Assembly (NCBI GenBank): GCA_048594975.1
Contig: JBMDXQ010000017.1
Coordinates: 62,001-126,000 of the forward strand
Reading direction: 5' to 3'
Source: JBMDXB01 sp048594975
Lineage (GTDB): Bacteria; Acidobacteriota; Vicinamibacteria; Vicinamibacterales; 2-12-FULL-66-21
Length of the DNA: 64,000 bases
Below the pieces are notes generated by a model. That model saw only the letters and a program-made list of their open reading frames with translations. It had not been told where the DNA came from and did no database searches. The translations under genes were made by a program, and so were the position numbers. Below, piece after piece: positions 34,336-44,313 of the stretch (positions are counted from its first letter, which is position 1; each line of letters begins with the position of its first letter).

Positions 34336-35978
34336 GCACGCGTTCGACCCGCATCCCGGGGCTCGCGAGTTCCATCTCGTTCCCGGTCGCAGCGCTCGCC
34401 ACCTTCGTCGCGGTCACGGCGGTCATGACCTGGCCGCAGGCGCGCGTGCTCGCGACGCACGCGCCCCAACACCAGGATGTGTACTTCAACCTGTGGCGGC
34501 TCCGGTGGGTTGCGTACGCGCTCGTCGCCGCCCCCGCCAGCCTTTTCGACGGCAACATCTTCCACCCGGAACCACGATCGCTGGCGTTCTCCGATGCGAT
34601 GATCGTCGAAGGGGTGGTGGCCGCGCCGCTGCTCTGGGCGGGCGTACCTCCCGTGCTGGTCCACAACCTGCTGCTGCTCGGGGCGATCGTCGCATCGGCT
34701 CTGGGGATATGCGTGCTCGTCGATCGCCTCACCAGCAACCGCGCGGCGGCGATCTTCTCCGGCCTCGTGTTCGCGTTCCCGCCCTACCGGTTCGAGCACT
34801 ACATGCACCTGGAGCTGCAGTGGACCGTCTGGATGCCGTGGGCGTTCTGGGCACTGCACCGGACGCTCGAGTCAGGCCGCTGGACGCACGGGCTGCAGAC
34901 CGGGTTGTTCGTCGCGCTGCAGATGCTGTCGAGCGTGTACTACGGCGTCTTCCTGGCGACCGTGCTGCCCGTCGCGGGGGGACTGATGCTCCTGGCGATG
35001 CGCGGCCGGCAACTGCTCTGCGCGGCGCGGTCCCTCGTGCTCGGTGGGGTCGTGGCACTGACGCTCTGCACGGTCTACGCGCTGCCCTACCTGGCGGCGA
35101 GCGAGCGGGTAGGCCGGCGATCGCCGGAGGAGATCGCCAGGTTCAGCGCACGGCCGTACGAGTACCTGATTGCCACCCCGGACAACCGTATCTACGGCGG
35201 CCTGTTCCTCAGCCGCTCCGAGCGGCGGCTCTCACCGGGCGTCCTCGCGCCGCTGCTCGCGGTCGTCGGCCTCGTCCTGCGGCCGCCCACGCGTCGCACC
35301 GTCGCCTACCTCGTGGCGCTCGTGCTGTCCTTCGAGATGTCGCTCGGTGTCCGCGGGTATACGTTCAGCTTCCTGTACGAGCACGTGCCGGTGTTCTCAG
35401 GACTCCGCGCTCCCGCCCGTCTCGGCATCTTCGTCATCATGTTCCTCGCAATACTCGCCGGGTACGGTGTCGCGGCGCTGCACGAGGCGGTTCCGGCCGC
35501 GGCGCGGCGGGCGCTCTCGGTCCTGCTGCCGTGCGTCCTGCTGCTCGAGTACTGCGTCTTTCCGCTGCGGCTCGTCGCGTACGACAACTCGCCGCCGCAG
35601 GTGTACGTGTTCGTCGCCCGCCTCCCGCCGGGCGTGGTGGCGGAGTTCCCGATGCCGCGGCTCGAGGCGCTGCCGGGGCCCGACCCGCGCTACACCTACA
35701 TGTCGACGTTCCACTGGAAGCCGATCGTGAACGGCTACAGCGGGTACTATCCGCCCACTTACGTGCATCGGCTGCGAGAGGTGCAGGGGTTTCCCGACGA
35801 GGACTCGCTGTACGCGCTCCGCCGCAGCGGCGTGAAGTACGTCGTCTACCATCTGCCCGACGAGGAATCGGCAAAGACGATCAAGCTCATGCTCGCGCTC
35901 GAGGCGCGTCCGGACCTGGCGATGCTGGGGCGCTTCAACGACACGGTCGGCACGGCGGTCGTCTACGAACTGCGCTGA
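34317..35978 (+). CDS. Polytopic membrane protein with extracytoplasmic C-terminal domain, probable GT-C relative
   Basis: A 553-residue protein with about eleven membrane segments over the first 430 residues, including QDVYFNLWRLRWVAYAL early, FAFPPYRFEHYMHLELQW around 150-167 and FSGLRAPARLGIFVIMFLAI. A soluble C-terminal domain (about 435-553) contains MSTFHWKPIVNGYSGYYPP and YALRRSGVKYVVYHL. This layout recurs in bacterial glycan-modification proteins. The substrate is unknown. It overlaps the preceding gene by 19 bases. Confidence 0.78.
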   Translation: MATTLLSTRSTRIPGLASSISFPVAALATFVAVTAVMTWPQARVLATHAPQHQDVYFNLWRLRWVAYALVAAPASLFDGNIFHPEPRSLAFSDAMIVEGVVAAPLLWAGVPPVLVHNLLLLGAIVASALGICVLVDRLTSNRAAAIFSGLVFAFPPYRFEHYMHLELQWTVWMPWAFWALHRTLESGRWTHGLQTGLFVALQMLSSVYYGVFLATVLPVAGGLMLLAMRGRQLLCAARSLVLGGVVALTLCTVYALPYLAASERVGRRSPEEIARFSARPYEYLIATPDNRIYGGLFLSRSERRLSPGVLAPLLAVVGLVLRPPTRRTVAYLVALVLSFEMSLGVRGYTFSFLYEHVPVFSGLRAPARLGIFVIMFLAILAGYGVAALHEAVPAAARRALSVLLPCVLLLEYCVFPLRLVAYDNSPPQVYVFVARLPPGVVAEFPMPRLEALPGPDPRYTYMSTFHWKPIVNGYSGYYPPTYVHRLREVQGFPDEDSLYALRRSGVKYVVYHLPDEESAKTIKLMLALEARPDLAMLGRFNDTVGTAVVYELR

Positions 35979-36234
35979 CCACTGGGTGCTCTCGTCAGGC
36001 GTGACGGCGGCATGCCTTGACGGATGAGCGGACCCTTAAGGTGCCTGACATGTAAAGCAGCTATCGAGGCTGCTCGCGCCGCAGCCCTTCAGGGCTGCAC
36101 CGCACACGCTCATCGTTCGAAGGTATTACACCCCTACAATCAGGCTGACGTGCGGTACGGCCAGCACTGCTGAAATACCGGGCATCTTCTCGGTCGTTCA
36201 CTGGCACGACCATTGCTGAGTTTGTACCGCTCCC

Positions 36235-38625
36235 ATGCGACTTCCAGACGTCGCTCCGCTCGCCGCCCTTCTGCGCTCCGGACGCTCGTTCCTCCGTTCC
36301 GCGACGAGGAGATCCGCCACCGCCTTCGTCACGATCATTCGATCGTCGCGTGCCGCGCTCATTACGGCTGTGCTGGTCGTCTCCCTCGGCACGTGGAGCG
36401 GCGTGGGCGCGTCGGTCTGGTATCTCCACGGCACCTTGTCCGGACTACCCGACCAGGCTGCGGTCCGCGGCGCGGGTGCGATGCCGCGGGCGACGACGCT
36501 GGCGGATGCGAGGGGCCAGCACGCGTTCACGATCTTCGAGGAACGGCGACTGCACGTGCCGCTGTCGAGCGTGTCGCCGCAGCTCATCAATGCCATTCTC
36601 GCAATCGAGGATCGGAGGTTCTACGACCATCACGGAATCGACCCGATCCGCATCATCGGCGCCGCGCTCAACAACGTCGTCGAGATGGACCGGGAGCAGG
36701 GCGGGAGCACCATCACGCAGCAGCTCGCGCGTCTGACGCTCCTGACGCCGGACAAGACACTGCGGCGCAAGCTGCGCGAGGCGATCCTGGCAACCCGCCT
36801 CGAACGCATCTTCTCGAAGGACGAGATCCTCGGGCTTTACCTCAACAAGGCGTACTTCGGCGACGGGCTCTACGGCGTCGAAGCGGCGTCGCTCGGGTAC
36901 TTCGGTAAGCACGCGTCGGACGTCGGCGCCGCGGAGGCCGCCCTGATCGCCGGCCTGGTGAAATCACCCTCGACATACGCGCCGACGGTGAGCCCCCAGC
37001 GCGCCCTCGGGCGCCGCAATCTCGTGCTGCAGGCGATGCGCGACACCGGTGCGATCGACGAGGCGACGTACCAGTCCGCCGTCAAGAGCCCGCTGCGCCT
37101 CAACGACACGCTGCGGCGCGAGGAGGGCTTCGGCCAGTACTTCAAGGAAGAAGTACGCAAGTGGCTGGTCCAGGCCTACGGCTGGGACCGCGTCTACCAC
37201 GGCGGCCTGCGGGTCGAGACGACGATCGATCTCGACCTGCAGAAGGCGGCCGAAGGGGAGATCGCGCGCGCACTCTCGGAGATCGAGGAACGGCAGCTGC
37301 GGCGGCGCGTCGTCCCGAAAGGCGAGATGCTGCAGGCTGCGCTCGTCGCGATCGACCCGCGCACCGGGCACGTCCGTGCCATGGTGGGCGGCCGCGCGTT
37401 CGAGCGGAGCCCGTTCAACCGCGCGACCCAGTCGCGCCGTCAGCCCGGGTCGGCGTTCAAGCCGTTCGTCTACGCGGCGGCGCTCGAGCGCGGCTACTCG
37501 CCGGCGACGCTCATCACCGGCCTGAGCGAACCGGTGATGACCCCGTCCGGCGCGTGGCTCCCCGAGGACGAGCACCTGGAATCCGACGCGATCACCATGC
37601 GCGCGGCGCTGCGCACGTCGAGCAACCGCGCGGCCGTCCGCATGCTGAAGACCGTCGGCATCCCCGCGGCGGTGCAGTATGCGCAGCAGCTCGGCGTCGG
37701 GACGATGCCGCACGTGCCCTCGCTCGCGCTCGGATCCGGCGAGGTGACGCTGCTCTCGATGACCTCCGCGTTCGGCGCGTTCGCCAACGAGGGGAAGCTC
37801 GCCACGCCCACGTTCGTCCGCAGGGTGACGACCGGCGAGGGGCAGGTCCTCTTCCAGTCGCGCGTGGAGGCGAAGAACGCCGTCAGCGCGGCAACCGCGT
37901 TCCTGATCTCGTCCATGCTCCAGGACGTCGTGAACGCCGGCACCGCCTGGCAGGCGCGGCAGATCGGGTTCCGCCTGCCGGCCGCGGGCAAGACGGGCAC
38001 GACCAACGAGTACCGCGACGCCTGGTTCGTCGGCTACACGCCGAGCCTGGTCACCGGCGTGTGGATCGGATACGACCAGCCGCGCACGATCGTGAACGGC
38101 GGCTACGCCGCCGAGCTCGCCGTCCCGCTCTGGGCGCGGTTCATGATCGCGGCCACGCGCAACGACAAGCCGGGATGGTTCCGTGTGCCGTCGACGGTCA
38201 CGGTCGCGGACGTCTGCCCGTTGAGCGGGCGGCTCGCCACCGATTCGTGCCGCAGCAGCGGTCCCACCCGCAGCGAGTATTTCGTGCGCGGCACGCAGCC
38301 CATCGACACCTGCCTGATGCACCGCGACCCGGTATTCCGCGGGTTCACGGCCGACAGCCTGCGATTCCCGGGGGCGCCGCCGGTCGTCGCGACCAAGGAG
38401 CCCGCCCGGGCCGTGCCGCCGCCCGCCCCCGGGGCTGCTGGCCCTGCCGCGGCCGCCGCGCCTGCCGCCGTCGAAGAGGCGCCGGCGAAGAAGAAGCGCG
38501 GCTTCTGGTCGCGCCTGTTCGGGATCGGCGGGCGAAAGGACGACCGCAGGGACGATCGCGAGAACGAACGGAAGGACGATCGCCGCGACGAAGACGAAAA
38601 GGACAAGAGCGGTCAGAAGCGGTAG
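36235..38625 (+). CDS. Class A penicillin-binding protein (PBP1A family)
   Basis: Bifunctional peptidoglycan synthase of 796 residues. An N-terminal membrane anchor (AALITAVLVVSLGTW) is followed by a GT51 glycosyltransferase domain with catalytic Glu125 in AIEDRRFYDHHGID and QGGSTITQQLAR at about 156-167. The transpeptidase domain has Ser406-x-x-Lys409 (QPGSAFKP), SSN at 462-464 and KTG at 586-588. The C-terminal tail is Ala/Pro-rich and then strongly charged (Lys/Arg/Asp/Glu repeats, about 715-796), which is unusual and probably disordered. It ends convergent with the outer-membrane barrel gene, overlapping it by 13 bases. Confidence 0.95.
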   Translation: MRLPDVAPLAALLRSGRSFLRSATRRSATAFVTIIRSSRAALITAVLVVSLGTWSGVGASVWYLHGTLSGLPDQAAVRGAGAMPRATTLADARGQHAFTIFEERRLHVPLSSVSPQLINAILAIEDRRFYDHHGIDPIRIIGAALNNVVEMDREQGGSTITQQLARLTLLTPDKTLRRKLREAILATRLERIFSKDEILGLYLNKAYFGDGLYGVEAASLGYFGKHASDVGAAEAALIAGLVKSPSTYAPTVSPQRALGRRNLVLQAMRDTGAIDEATYQSAVKSPLRLNDTLRREEGFGQYFKEEVRKWLVQAYGWDRVYHGGLRVETTIDLDLQKAAEGEIARALSEIEERQLRRRVVPKGEMLQAALVAIDPRTGHVRAMVGGRAFERSPFNRATQSRRQPGSAFKPFVYAAALERGYSPATLITGLSEPVMTPSGAWLPEDEHLESDAITMRAALRTSSNRAAVRMLKTVGIPAAVQYAQQLGVGTMPHVPSLALGSGEVTLLSMTSAFGAFANEGKLATPTFVRRVTTGEGQVLFQSRVEAKNAVSAATAFLISSMLQDVVNAGTAWQARQIGFRLPAAGKTGTTNEYRDAWFVGYTPSLVTGVWIGYDQPRTIVNGGYAAELAVPLWARFMIAATRNDKPGWFRVPSTVTVADVCPLSGRLATDSCRSSGPTRSEYFVRGTQPIDTCLMHRDPVFRGFTADSLRFPGAPPVVATKEPARAVPPPAPGAAGPAAAAAPAAVEEAPAKKKRGFWSRLFGIGGRKDDRRDDRENERKDDRRDEDEKDKSGQKR

Positions 38626-39158
38626 CCGACCGCGACGCGTCCGCCCGCCACCCAGTCGAGCCCGCCGCCCATCCAGAGCACGGCCTCCGGACGAACCACC
38701 ACGCGTTGGGAAACGTCCCACTCGACGCCCGCGCGTGCGTGCAGCAGCCGCAGCGTCTCGACGCGATCGACCGGAGGAATGCTCGGAATCTCGAACTCGA
38801 CGTGCGCGCGCTGGACGCCGAGTCCTCCGCCCGCAAGGAAATGCACACTGCCGCCGCCCGGCGTTCGATACAGCACGCTGGCCGTGACCGTCATCTGGCT
38901 GAATTCGTGATCCTCACGGCCGAAGACGTGTGACACGCGACCCGTGTGGATGTCGCCTTCGACGACGAGGTGCGGCGTCACATTGAAGCTCACCCCGCCG
39001 CCGAAGATCGACGCCGTTCCCTGCTCGGAGTCGGCGTGCCCGATCGAGGCGACGCCGAACTGGCCGAACACCAGCGCGCGCGGCTCCTGTGCCGAGGCGG
39101 GCGCAGCCGCGAGCGTGAACGCAAGCAGCGATCCTGCAATGCTGACAGGCTTCCTCAT
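38613..39158 (-). CDS. Outer-membrane beta-barrel protein
   Basis: A 181-residue protein with a signal peptide (SIAGSLLAFTLAAAPASAQ) and eight-strand-like alternating sequence ending in Phe (GRVAVGYRF), typical of small OmpA/OmpW-like barrels. I chose the ATG at 39158, with GAGGG upstream, because it places the signal peptide at the N-terminus. No pore or binding function can be read. Confidence 0.78.
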   Translation of the reverse strand: MRKPVSIAGSLLAFTLAAAPASAQEPRALVFGQFGVASIGHADSEQGTASIFGGGVSFNVTPHLVVEGDIHTGRVSHVFGREDHEFSQMTVTASVLYRTPGGGSVHFLAGGGLGVQRAHVEFEIPSIPPVDRVETLRLLHARAGVEWDVSQRVVVRPEAVLWMGGGLDWVAGGRVAVGYRF

Positions 39159-39214
39159 GCCCTCGAAGGCGCACATCGCAGCGCGAAGGGCTCATCCGCT
39201 CCCGCCCGACCGGG

Positions 39215-40315
39215 TCACACGTCTTTCGCGGCGGGCCAACCCTCCACCGAAGTGGCCGCCAGGACGCCTCGCAGGACGGCCTCGGCGACGACTTCGGCCG
39301 CCAGCGAGCCGACCGCCGTCACGTTGACGTCGCCGCGCGTGGTCCTGCGCGTCGAGACGGCGAAGAGCTGATCGCCGTCGCCGGTGGTGTGATACGGCCG
39401 GATCGCGCGGGCCGCCCCGCAGTTGGCCATCATGGCGACCTTGGTGAGCTGTGTCTTCGTCATCGTCAGATTGGTGGCGACGACGATGAGCGTCGTGCTG
39501 CGCAGCGGCGGATCGTGAACGACGTCGTTGCCCGCCGGCGCGCCGCCCGTCGTCCGCTTCAGGACCTCGACGATGTCCGCGAAGCCGGGGCCGTCCGCGC
39601 GCCGCGCGCCGGCGACGATGCGGCCGGTGCGCCAGTCGAGCACGTCGCCGGCGGCGTTGACGACGGCGAGCGCGCCGATGACGATATCGCCGGCGCGGAG
39701 GCTGGCCGTTCCGAGCCCGCCCTTCATGCCGCCTGCCGAGTACCGGCGCAGCATGCGTCCGACCGTCGCGCCTGCACCGGCGCCGACGTTCCCCTCGGTT
39801 ACCGGACCGGTAGAGGCGGCCTCGCATGCGCGGTACGCCGCCTGCGGGTCGGGACGGATCGTCGAGTCGCCGACCGAGAGGTCGTCGATGATCGAGCCTG
39901 GAACGATCGGCACGCGCACCGTCCCGCCCCAGTCGAATCCCCGTTTCTGATCTTCGAGGTAGCGAATGACGCCGGCGTGCGCGGCAAGGCCGAACATGCC
40001 GCCGCCGCCGAGGAAGAGCCCGTGAATCGTCTCGACGGGACTCACCGGCTGCAGCAGCACGATGCCGGTCTCGCCCGGCGCCGAACCGTTGTAGTCGACG
40101 CCGGCGCTCGCTTCCGGATCGAAGAGGATGGCGGTGCAGCCGGTGGGCCGCCGCGTGTGGGTCCAGTGACCGACACGCAGCCCCGGCACGTCGGTGAGCG
40201 ATCCGGCGGCACCAAGCTGCGCCGGCTGCGCGTCGCCGCGCTGGGCGCGCGCCGACACCGGCGCGGCAGCGGCACCCGCGAGCGACGTGACGAACGCGCG
40301 TCGTGTGAGCGTCAT
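39215..40315 (-). CDS. P1-family (DmpA-like) peptidase, Tat-exported
   Basis: Self-processing N-terminal-nucleophile hydrolase of 366 residues. It has a Tat signal (MTLTRRAFVTSLAGAAAAP), LTDVPGLRVGHWTH at the mature start, EGNVGAGAGATVGRML and GGMKGGLGTAS in the first half, and STTLIVVATN where the second chain should begin. The nucleophile is therefore probably Thr (or the preceding Ser) after autocleavage. Relatives act as aminopeptidases or beta-peptidases. Its start lies 20 bases after the ankyrin gene, so it is likely in an operon with it. Confidence 0.87.
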   Translation of the reverse strand: MTLTRRAFVTSLAGAAAAPVSARAQRGDAQPAQLGAAGSLTDVPGLRVGHWTHTRRPTGCTAILFDPEASAGVDYNGSAPGETGIVLLQPVSPVETIHGLFLGGGGMFGLAAHAGVIRYLEDQKRGFDWGGTVRVPIVPGSIIDDLSVGDSTIRPDPQAAYRACEAASTGPVTEGNVGAGAGATVGRMLRRYSAGGMKGGLGTASLRAGDIVIGALAVVNAAGDVLDWRTGRIVAGARRADGPGFADIVEVLKRTTGGAPAGNDVVHDPPLRSTTLIVVATNLTMTKTQLTKVAMMANCGAARAIRPYHTTGDGDQLFAVSTRRTTRGDVNVTAVGSLAAEVVAEAVLRGVLAATSVEGWPAAKDV

Positions 40316-40335
40316 GGCGCGAGTATAGCGAAGCG

Positions 40336-41826
40336 TCACGCGCCCGGCTTGTCGGGATCGGCGGCCGTACGCGAACGCAGGTACTCGGCGACCTCGTGCT
40401 GGTTGTTGTGCAGCGCCCAGCCGATCGCCTTGGCGTGGAAGGTCGGATCGCGCAGGTTCGGGTCGGCGCCAAGGTCCACCAGGATCCGGACCAGCTCGAG
40501 GCCTCCCCATCCTGCCGCGTTGTGCAGCACGCTTCGGTCGAGCCCCGTGCCGGGCACCATCCCGTTGATGTCGACACCCAAGTCCACCATCAGGCGGATA
40601 CCGTCGTAGCGCCTGCCGTCGGCAGCGCGGTGCAGCATGTCGACGCGGCCATGATGCCCGAGCCGCTCCAGCAGCGTGGAATCTCGCGCGAGCCGCTCCA
40701 GCACCTCCGCGCGCCGGCCCTCGATGCAGGCGAGGGCAAACGTCTCGAGCGGGTCGAGCTCTACCTTCGCGGCGCCGCGCTCCAGGAGGTACTCGGCGAC
40801 CGACGCGTGTCCTGCGCGCAGGGCCTCTTCGTACGCGGTCCGATTGGTGCGGGGGCTGCGCCCGTCGACGTCGACGCCGTGATCGAGCAGCAACACGACC
40901 CTTTGGCGGAACCCGTGCGCCGCGGCCCAGGACAGTTGCTGAACCAGCATGGTCGAGGGGCTTGCGTTCTCGCCGGTGAGGCGCGTGAGCCACGGGCCGC
41001 CTTTGTCCGTTCCGAGCCCGTACGCGAAGAGCAGTTCCAGGTGGGCATCGTCATCGTGAAAATGCCGGTTGTACAGCGCCTGCGAGTCGTTCGGATCGGC
41101 ACCTGCCTCGAGCAGCGCCCGCGCCAGCGCGTCGCACGCCGGGTGCGGCGGCTGGTTGTGCCAGTCCTCGCCGCGCCCGAACGCGCCGGTGAGCGCGGTG
41201 AAGGCGTAGTGGGCATCGAACAGGAATCCGGCATTGGGGTCGGCACCACGCGACAGCAGGAGGCGCGCCACCGCCAGCGAACCACCGCCGTCTTCCTCGA
41301 ATCGCGAGTAGCACGCATACAGCAGCGGCTCCCACCGGAGCGGCCCGCCCTTCGCGCGTCCGAGTGTGGGGTCAGCCTCGATCATCCGACGCACCGTCTG
41401 GACGTCGCCGACGGCGGCAGCGGTGTAGATGTTCGCCGCGGCGAGCTCCGCCCGCTCGCCAAGCATGCGGCGCGCCTGCTCCACGTTCGAAGGACGCCAG
41501 TCGAGATAGGTCAGGCACGCGAGGTGGAGGAAGACGTCGGCATGCGACTGCGGATCCGGAGCCGGCGGTGGATTCCAGATGACCGGCTCGATGTCGAAGA
41601 GATGGCGTTTGAGCCTGGCCCAGCTGGCGAAGCCGTACGAGCGTGCGGTCACCAGTTGCGCGTCGGCGAGCAGGAAACGCGCGAGCGCACGATCGGCGCG
41701 GGGGTGGAACTGCCGCACGACCGCGCGCGCGTGCACGTCACCCGCACGAACCGCGTTGCGCAGTTCCTTGGCCTGCTTCCGCAGGCGTTCGAAAGAGGGA
41801 CTACTCGGCAGCGGATGTGTCGGCAT
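40336..41826 (-). CDS. Ankyrin-repeat protein
   Basis: A 496-residue protein. An N-terminal helical region (SFERLRKQAKELRNAVRAGD) precedes ankyrin units distributed through about residues 100-480, for example LLLSRGADPNAGFLFDAHYA, LLEAGADPNDSQALYN and ILVDLGADPNLRDPTFHAKA. Ankyrin repeats mediate protein binding. No enzymatic domain is seen. The ATG at 41826 has GGAGG upstream. It lies upstream of and close to the P1 peptidase gene. Confidence 0.86.
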   Translation of the reverse strand: MPTHPLPSSPSFERLRKQAKELRNAVRAGDVHARAVVRQFHPRADRALARFLLADAQLVTARSYGFASWARLKRHLFDIEPVIWNPPPAPDPQSHADVFLHLACLTYLDWRPSNVEQARRMLGERAELAAANIYTAAAVGDVQTVRRMIEADPTLGRAKGGPLRWEPLLYACYSRFEEDGGGSLAVARLLLSRGADPNAGFLFDAHYAFTALTGAFGRGEDWHNQPPHPACDALARALLEAGADPNDSQALYNRHFHDDDAHLELLFAYGLGTDKGGPWLTRLTGENASPSTMLVQQLSWAAAHGFRQRVVLLLDHGVDVDGRSPRTNRTAYEEALRAGHASVAEYLLERGAAKVELDPLETFALACIEGRRAEVLERLARDSTLLERLGHHGRVDMLHRAADGRRYDGIRLMVDLGVDINGMVPGTGLDRSVLHNAAGWGGLELVRILVDLGADPNLRDPTFHAKAIGWALHNNQHEVAEYLRSRTAADPDKPGA

Positions 41827-42053
41827 CGCGACCTCCTCGCCCGCACGTGGCGGGCTTCGGCCTGTGGTCCGCAGCAGCAGGCGAGGAAGTGCTTGCCGTC
41901 TGATCTTCCGATGGCCGGGCGGGCTGTGCCCTTTCCGCGGACTGGAGGCGCCCCGTGCGCCCGCCACTACTCTAGCAGAGGCCGCCGCCGCGACGGGCCA
42001 CCCTCCGATCCCGCCCAGCGCGAGACGCCGTAGTATGGTCCGCTGCCCGCGTC

Positions 42054-42998
42054 ATGACGCCAACAGACCTGGTCCGCCGCGCGTTCGGAGCCTTTCGCGA
42101 CAATGCCGCGACGCCACCGCCACTGACGCTCCGCGGCGGGTGCGAGATCGACAGCTACCACCGGCCGGAGCGGTACGACGTGGTCGAGGACGCGCCAACC
42201 GACGAGTACCTCGAGCGGTTCACGTTCTGGGGACTCGGCTACCTCGACGGCCGGTCGTGGCGGCACTACGTGCCGCGCCTCATCGAGTACGCGCTCTCCC
42301 ACCCCGAAGACCCCGCGATGGTGGCCGAGGCGCTCGTGCGATCGCTGCGGCCACCCGATCGCTACCCGCCGAGACTCGCGACCCTCACGCCCGAGCAGGA
42401 AGCGGTCGTCACGCAGTTCCTGGAAACGCTGGCGCTTGGCGGGCGCGCGCCCCACCTCGAAGGCGAGGCACAGCAGGCACTCGAGGAGTGGTGGCTGACG
42501 CGGCCGCGCAGCCGTCCCACCGCTGATGAGGTCGCGGCAGCACGGGCCTGCCCGTTCACCTTTCACGCGGCCGGCGCTGGACGCTATCGGCTCATGGTGC
42601 CGGAGACTCTGAGCGGTTCCGGCGCGCGCGACATCCCCGAGGAGTCGCGCTTCGTGGAGACGTGGGCTGGGTACCTGTGTTACGACGCCCACACCGTGGT
42701 CGCGGTCAACGTCACTCCGCTCGCCGCCGGACGGCGAGCCGATGCGATCCGCCGGCGCCGCGAATTGTTTTGCGAACCGATCGAGCCGGTGAACGTCACC
42801 GTCCGGGGCAGCCGCCGCGCGCAGCGTCTCGATGGCACGACGCGTGGCGACAGCGCGGCGGAACCGATGGCCTTGACGCTCGTCTTTGCCGAGTCCGGCG
42901 ACGAGCTCGTCATGCTGAGCGTTCGGAGCTGGCCGCGCGATGACGTGCGAGCCGTGGTGGAGCACATCGTGGCGTCGTTCGAGATCGTCCCGCCGTGA
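42054..42998 (+). CDS. Unknown protein with DUF6714-like N-terminal region
   Basis: A 314-residue soluble protein. FWGLGYLDGRSWRHYVPRLI and the following helices resemble the small DUF6714 family. The C-terminal half (about 165-314) is a separate alpha/beta region (RYRLMVPETLSGSGARDIPE, then LTLVFAESGDELVMLSVRSW) without a recognised family. Its 3' end overlaps the convergent radical SAM gene by 89 bases, which is long for this window. Confidence 0.65.
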   Translation: MTPTDLVRRAFGAFRDNAATPPPLTLRGGCEIDSYHRPERYDVVEDAPTDEYLERFTFWGLGYLDGRSWRHYVPRLIEYALSHPEDPAMVAEALVRSLRPPDRYPPRLATLTPEQEAVVTQFLETLALGGRAPHLEGEAQQALEEWWLTRPRSRPTADEVAAARACPFTFHAAGAGRYRLMVPETLSGSGARDIPEESRFVETWAGYLCYDAHTVVAVNVTPLAAGRRADAIRRRRELFCEPIEPVNVTVRGSRRAQRLDGTTRGDSAAEPMALTLVFAESGDELVMLSVRSWPRDDVRAVVEHIVASFEIVPP

Positions 42999-44313
42999 GC
43001 GCGGGGTTGTAGCCCCTGACGTGGAATCGGAACTGCCGCCCCCAGTAGGCGACGTTCAGCCATAGCGGGATGTGGAAATTCGCGAGCCCCGAGGGCATCG
43101 TGAGCCACCGGCCCGCGCGCCGGGCGATGCGCCACGGCGAGTAGAAGCGCTTGTTGATCCACTCCAGCCCGGCCTTCAGATCGTCCCGGCTCATTCGCGC
43201 CGGCGCGAACACCGGCCATTTGTAGTCGTAGTGCTCCCAGTCGAAGTCGACGATACGGCCGCGCATCTCCTCGAAGAGCGGCGTGCCGGGCAGCGGCGTG
43301 AGGATCGACGCCTGCATCGCGTCGACCCCGATCTCGTCGAGCAGTGCGAGCGTCGTCTCGAACACCTCCGGGCCGTCGGTGTCGAACCCGAATATCAGTC
43401 CCGCTTCGACGACCATGCCGTGGCGGTGGAAGGCGCGCACCGCTGCGCTGTACAGGCGCGGTGACTTGAGCACCTTCTGCTGCGAGCACAGGGCGCGCTC
43501 GGAGAAGCTCTCCAGGCCCACGAACACGCCGACGCAGCCGGCGCGGTGCATCGATTCCAGCAGCTCGAGGTCGTCGGCGATCTCGACGGACGCCTGCGTC
43601 GCCCACTTCTTGTGCAGCGGCGCGATCGCGTCGAACAGCCGCAGCGCGTAGGCGCGGTCCTGCGTCAGGTTGTCGTCGACGAACATGAAAAAGGTCTCGT
43701 CGAAACTGCGCAGGTGCGTCACGATCTCTTCGATGGGGCGCTGGTGACGCATGCCGCTGTAGAACGCGGTGATCGAACAGAACGAGCAGCGGTTCCGGCA
43801 GCCGAGCGTCGCGGCGCACGCCTGAATCGAAACGTAGCGCGATCGCTGCAACAGATGGCGCGGCAGCGCGAAAGGGATCGCGGCGTGCGGGTCGCCGTGG
43901 TATACCGGCCGGAGAGCGCCGGCCGCCGCGTCGGCCAGCAGCGCGGGCCACGCGCCACCGGCCGGTCCAACCACCACTGCGTCGGCGTGGCGCAGCCCTT
44001 CGGTGACGTTGAATGTCGGATGGAAGCCGCCCAGCACCGTTCGGATACCACGTGCCCTCAGCAGTCGGCAGATCTCGTAGGCGCGCGGTGCGGTCGCGGT
44101 CATCACGGTGATCCCCGCGAGATCGAACGGCACGTCTGCCGGGATGTCGTCGATCTGCTCGTCCACGAGCGTGATCGCGTGCTCTCGTGGGGTGAGGGCG
44201 GCCACGCTGAGCAGCGAGAGCATCGAGAAGCGGAACGTCTTCCCGTTGAAGAGGCGCGTCCGCCCGAGCCCGCGCCAGCGTCCGGAGGCCGGAGCGACGA
44301 GGAGAATTCTCAT
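42910..44313 (-). CDS. B12-binding-domain radical SAM protein
   Basis: A 467-residue protein with an N-terminal cobalamin-binding-like domain (about 1-140) and a radical SAM domain with Cys172, Cys176 and Cys179 in CRNRCSFC. FMFVDDNLTQDRAYALRLFD, VGVFVGLESFSERAL and ASILTPLPGTPLFEEM match radical SAM enzymes of the group that includes hopanoid-modifying HpnP-like proteins. The C-terminal DYKWPVFAPARMSRDDLKAG looks like DUF4070. It probably modifies a lipid or other hydrophobic substrate. The gene runs 89 bases into the neighbouring gene, and its C-terminal tail (after about residue 435) is low-complexity. Confidence 0.87.
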   Translation of the reverse strand: MRILLVAPASGRWRGLGRTRLFNGKTFRFSMLSLLSVAALTPREHAITLVDEQIDDIPADVPFDLAGITVMTATAPRAYEICRLLRARGIRTVLGGFHPTFNVTEGLRHADAVVVGPAGGAWPALLADAAAGALRPVYHGDPHAAIPFALPRHLLQRSRYVSIQACAATLGCRNRCSFCSITAFYSGMRHQRPIEEIVTHLRSFDETFFMFVDDNLTQDRAYALRLFDAIAPLHKKWATQASVEIADDLELLESMHRAGCVGVFVGLESFSERALCSQQKVLKSPRLYSAAVRAFHRHGMVVEAGLIFGFDTDGPEVFETTLALLDEIGVDAMQASILTPLPGTPLFEEMRGRIVDFDWEHYDYKWPVFAPARMSRDDLKAGLEWINKRFYSPWRIARRAGRWLTMPSGLANFHIPLWLNVAYWGRQFRFHVRGYNPALTAGRSRTTPRCAPPRLARHRAASSERSA

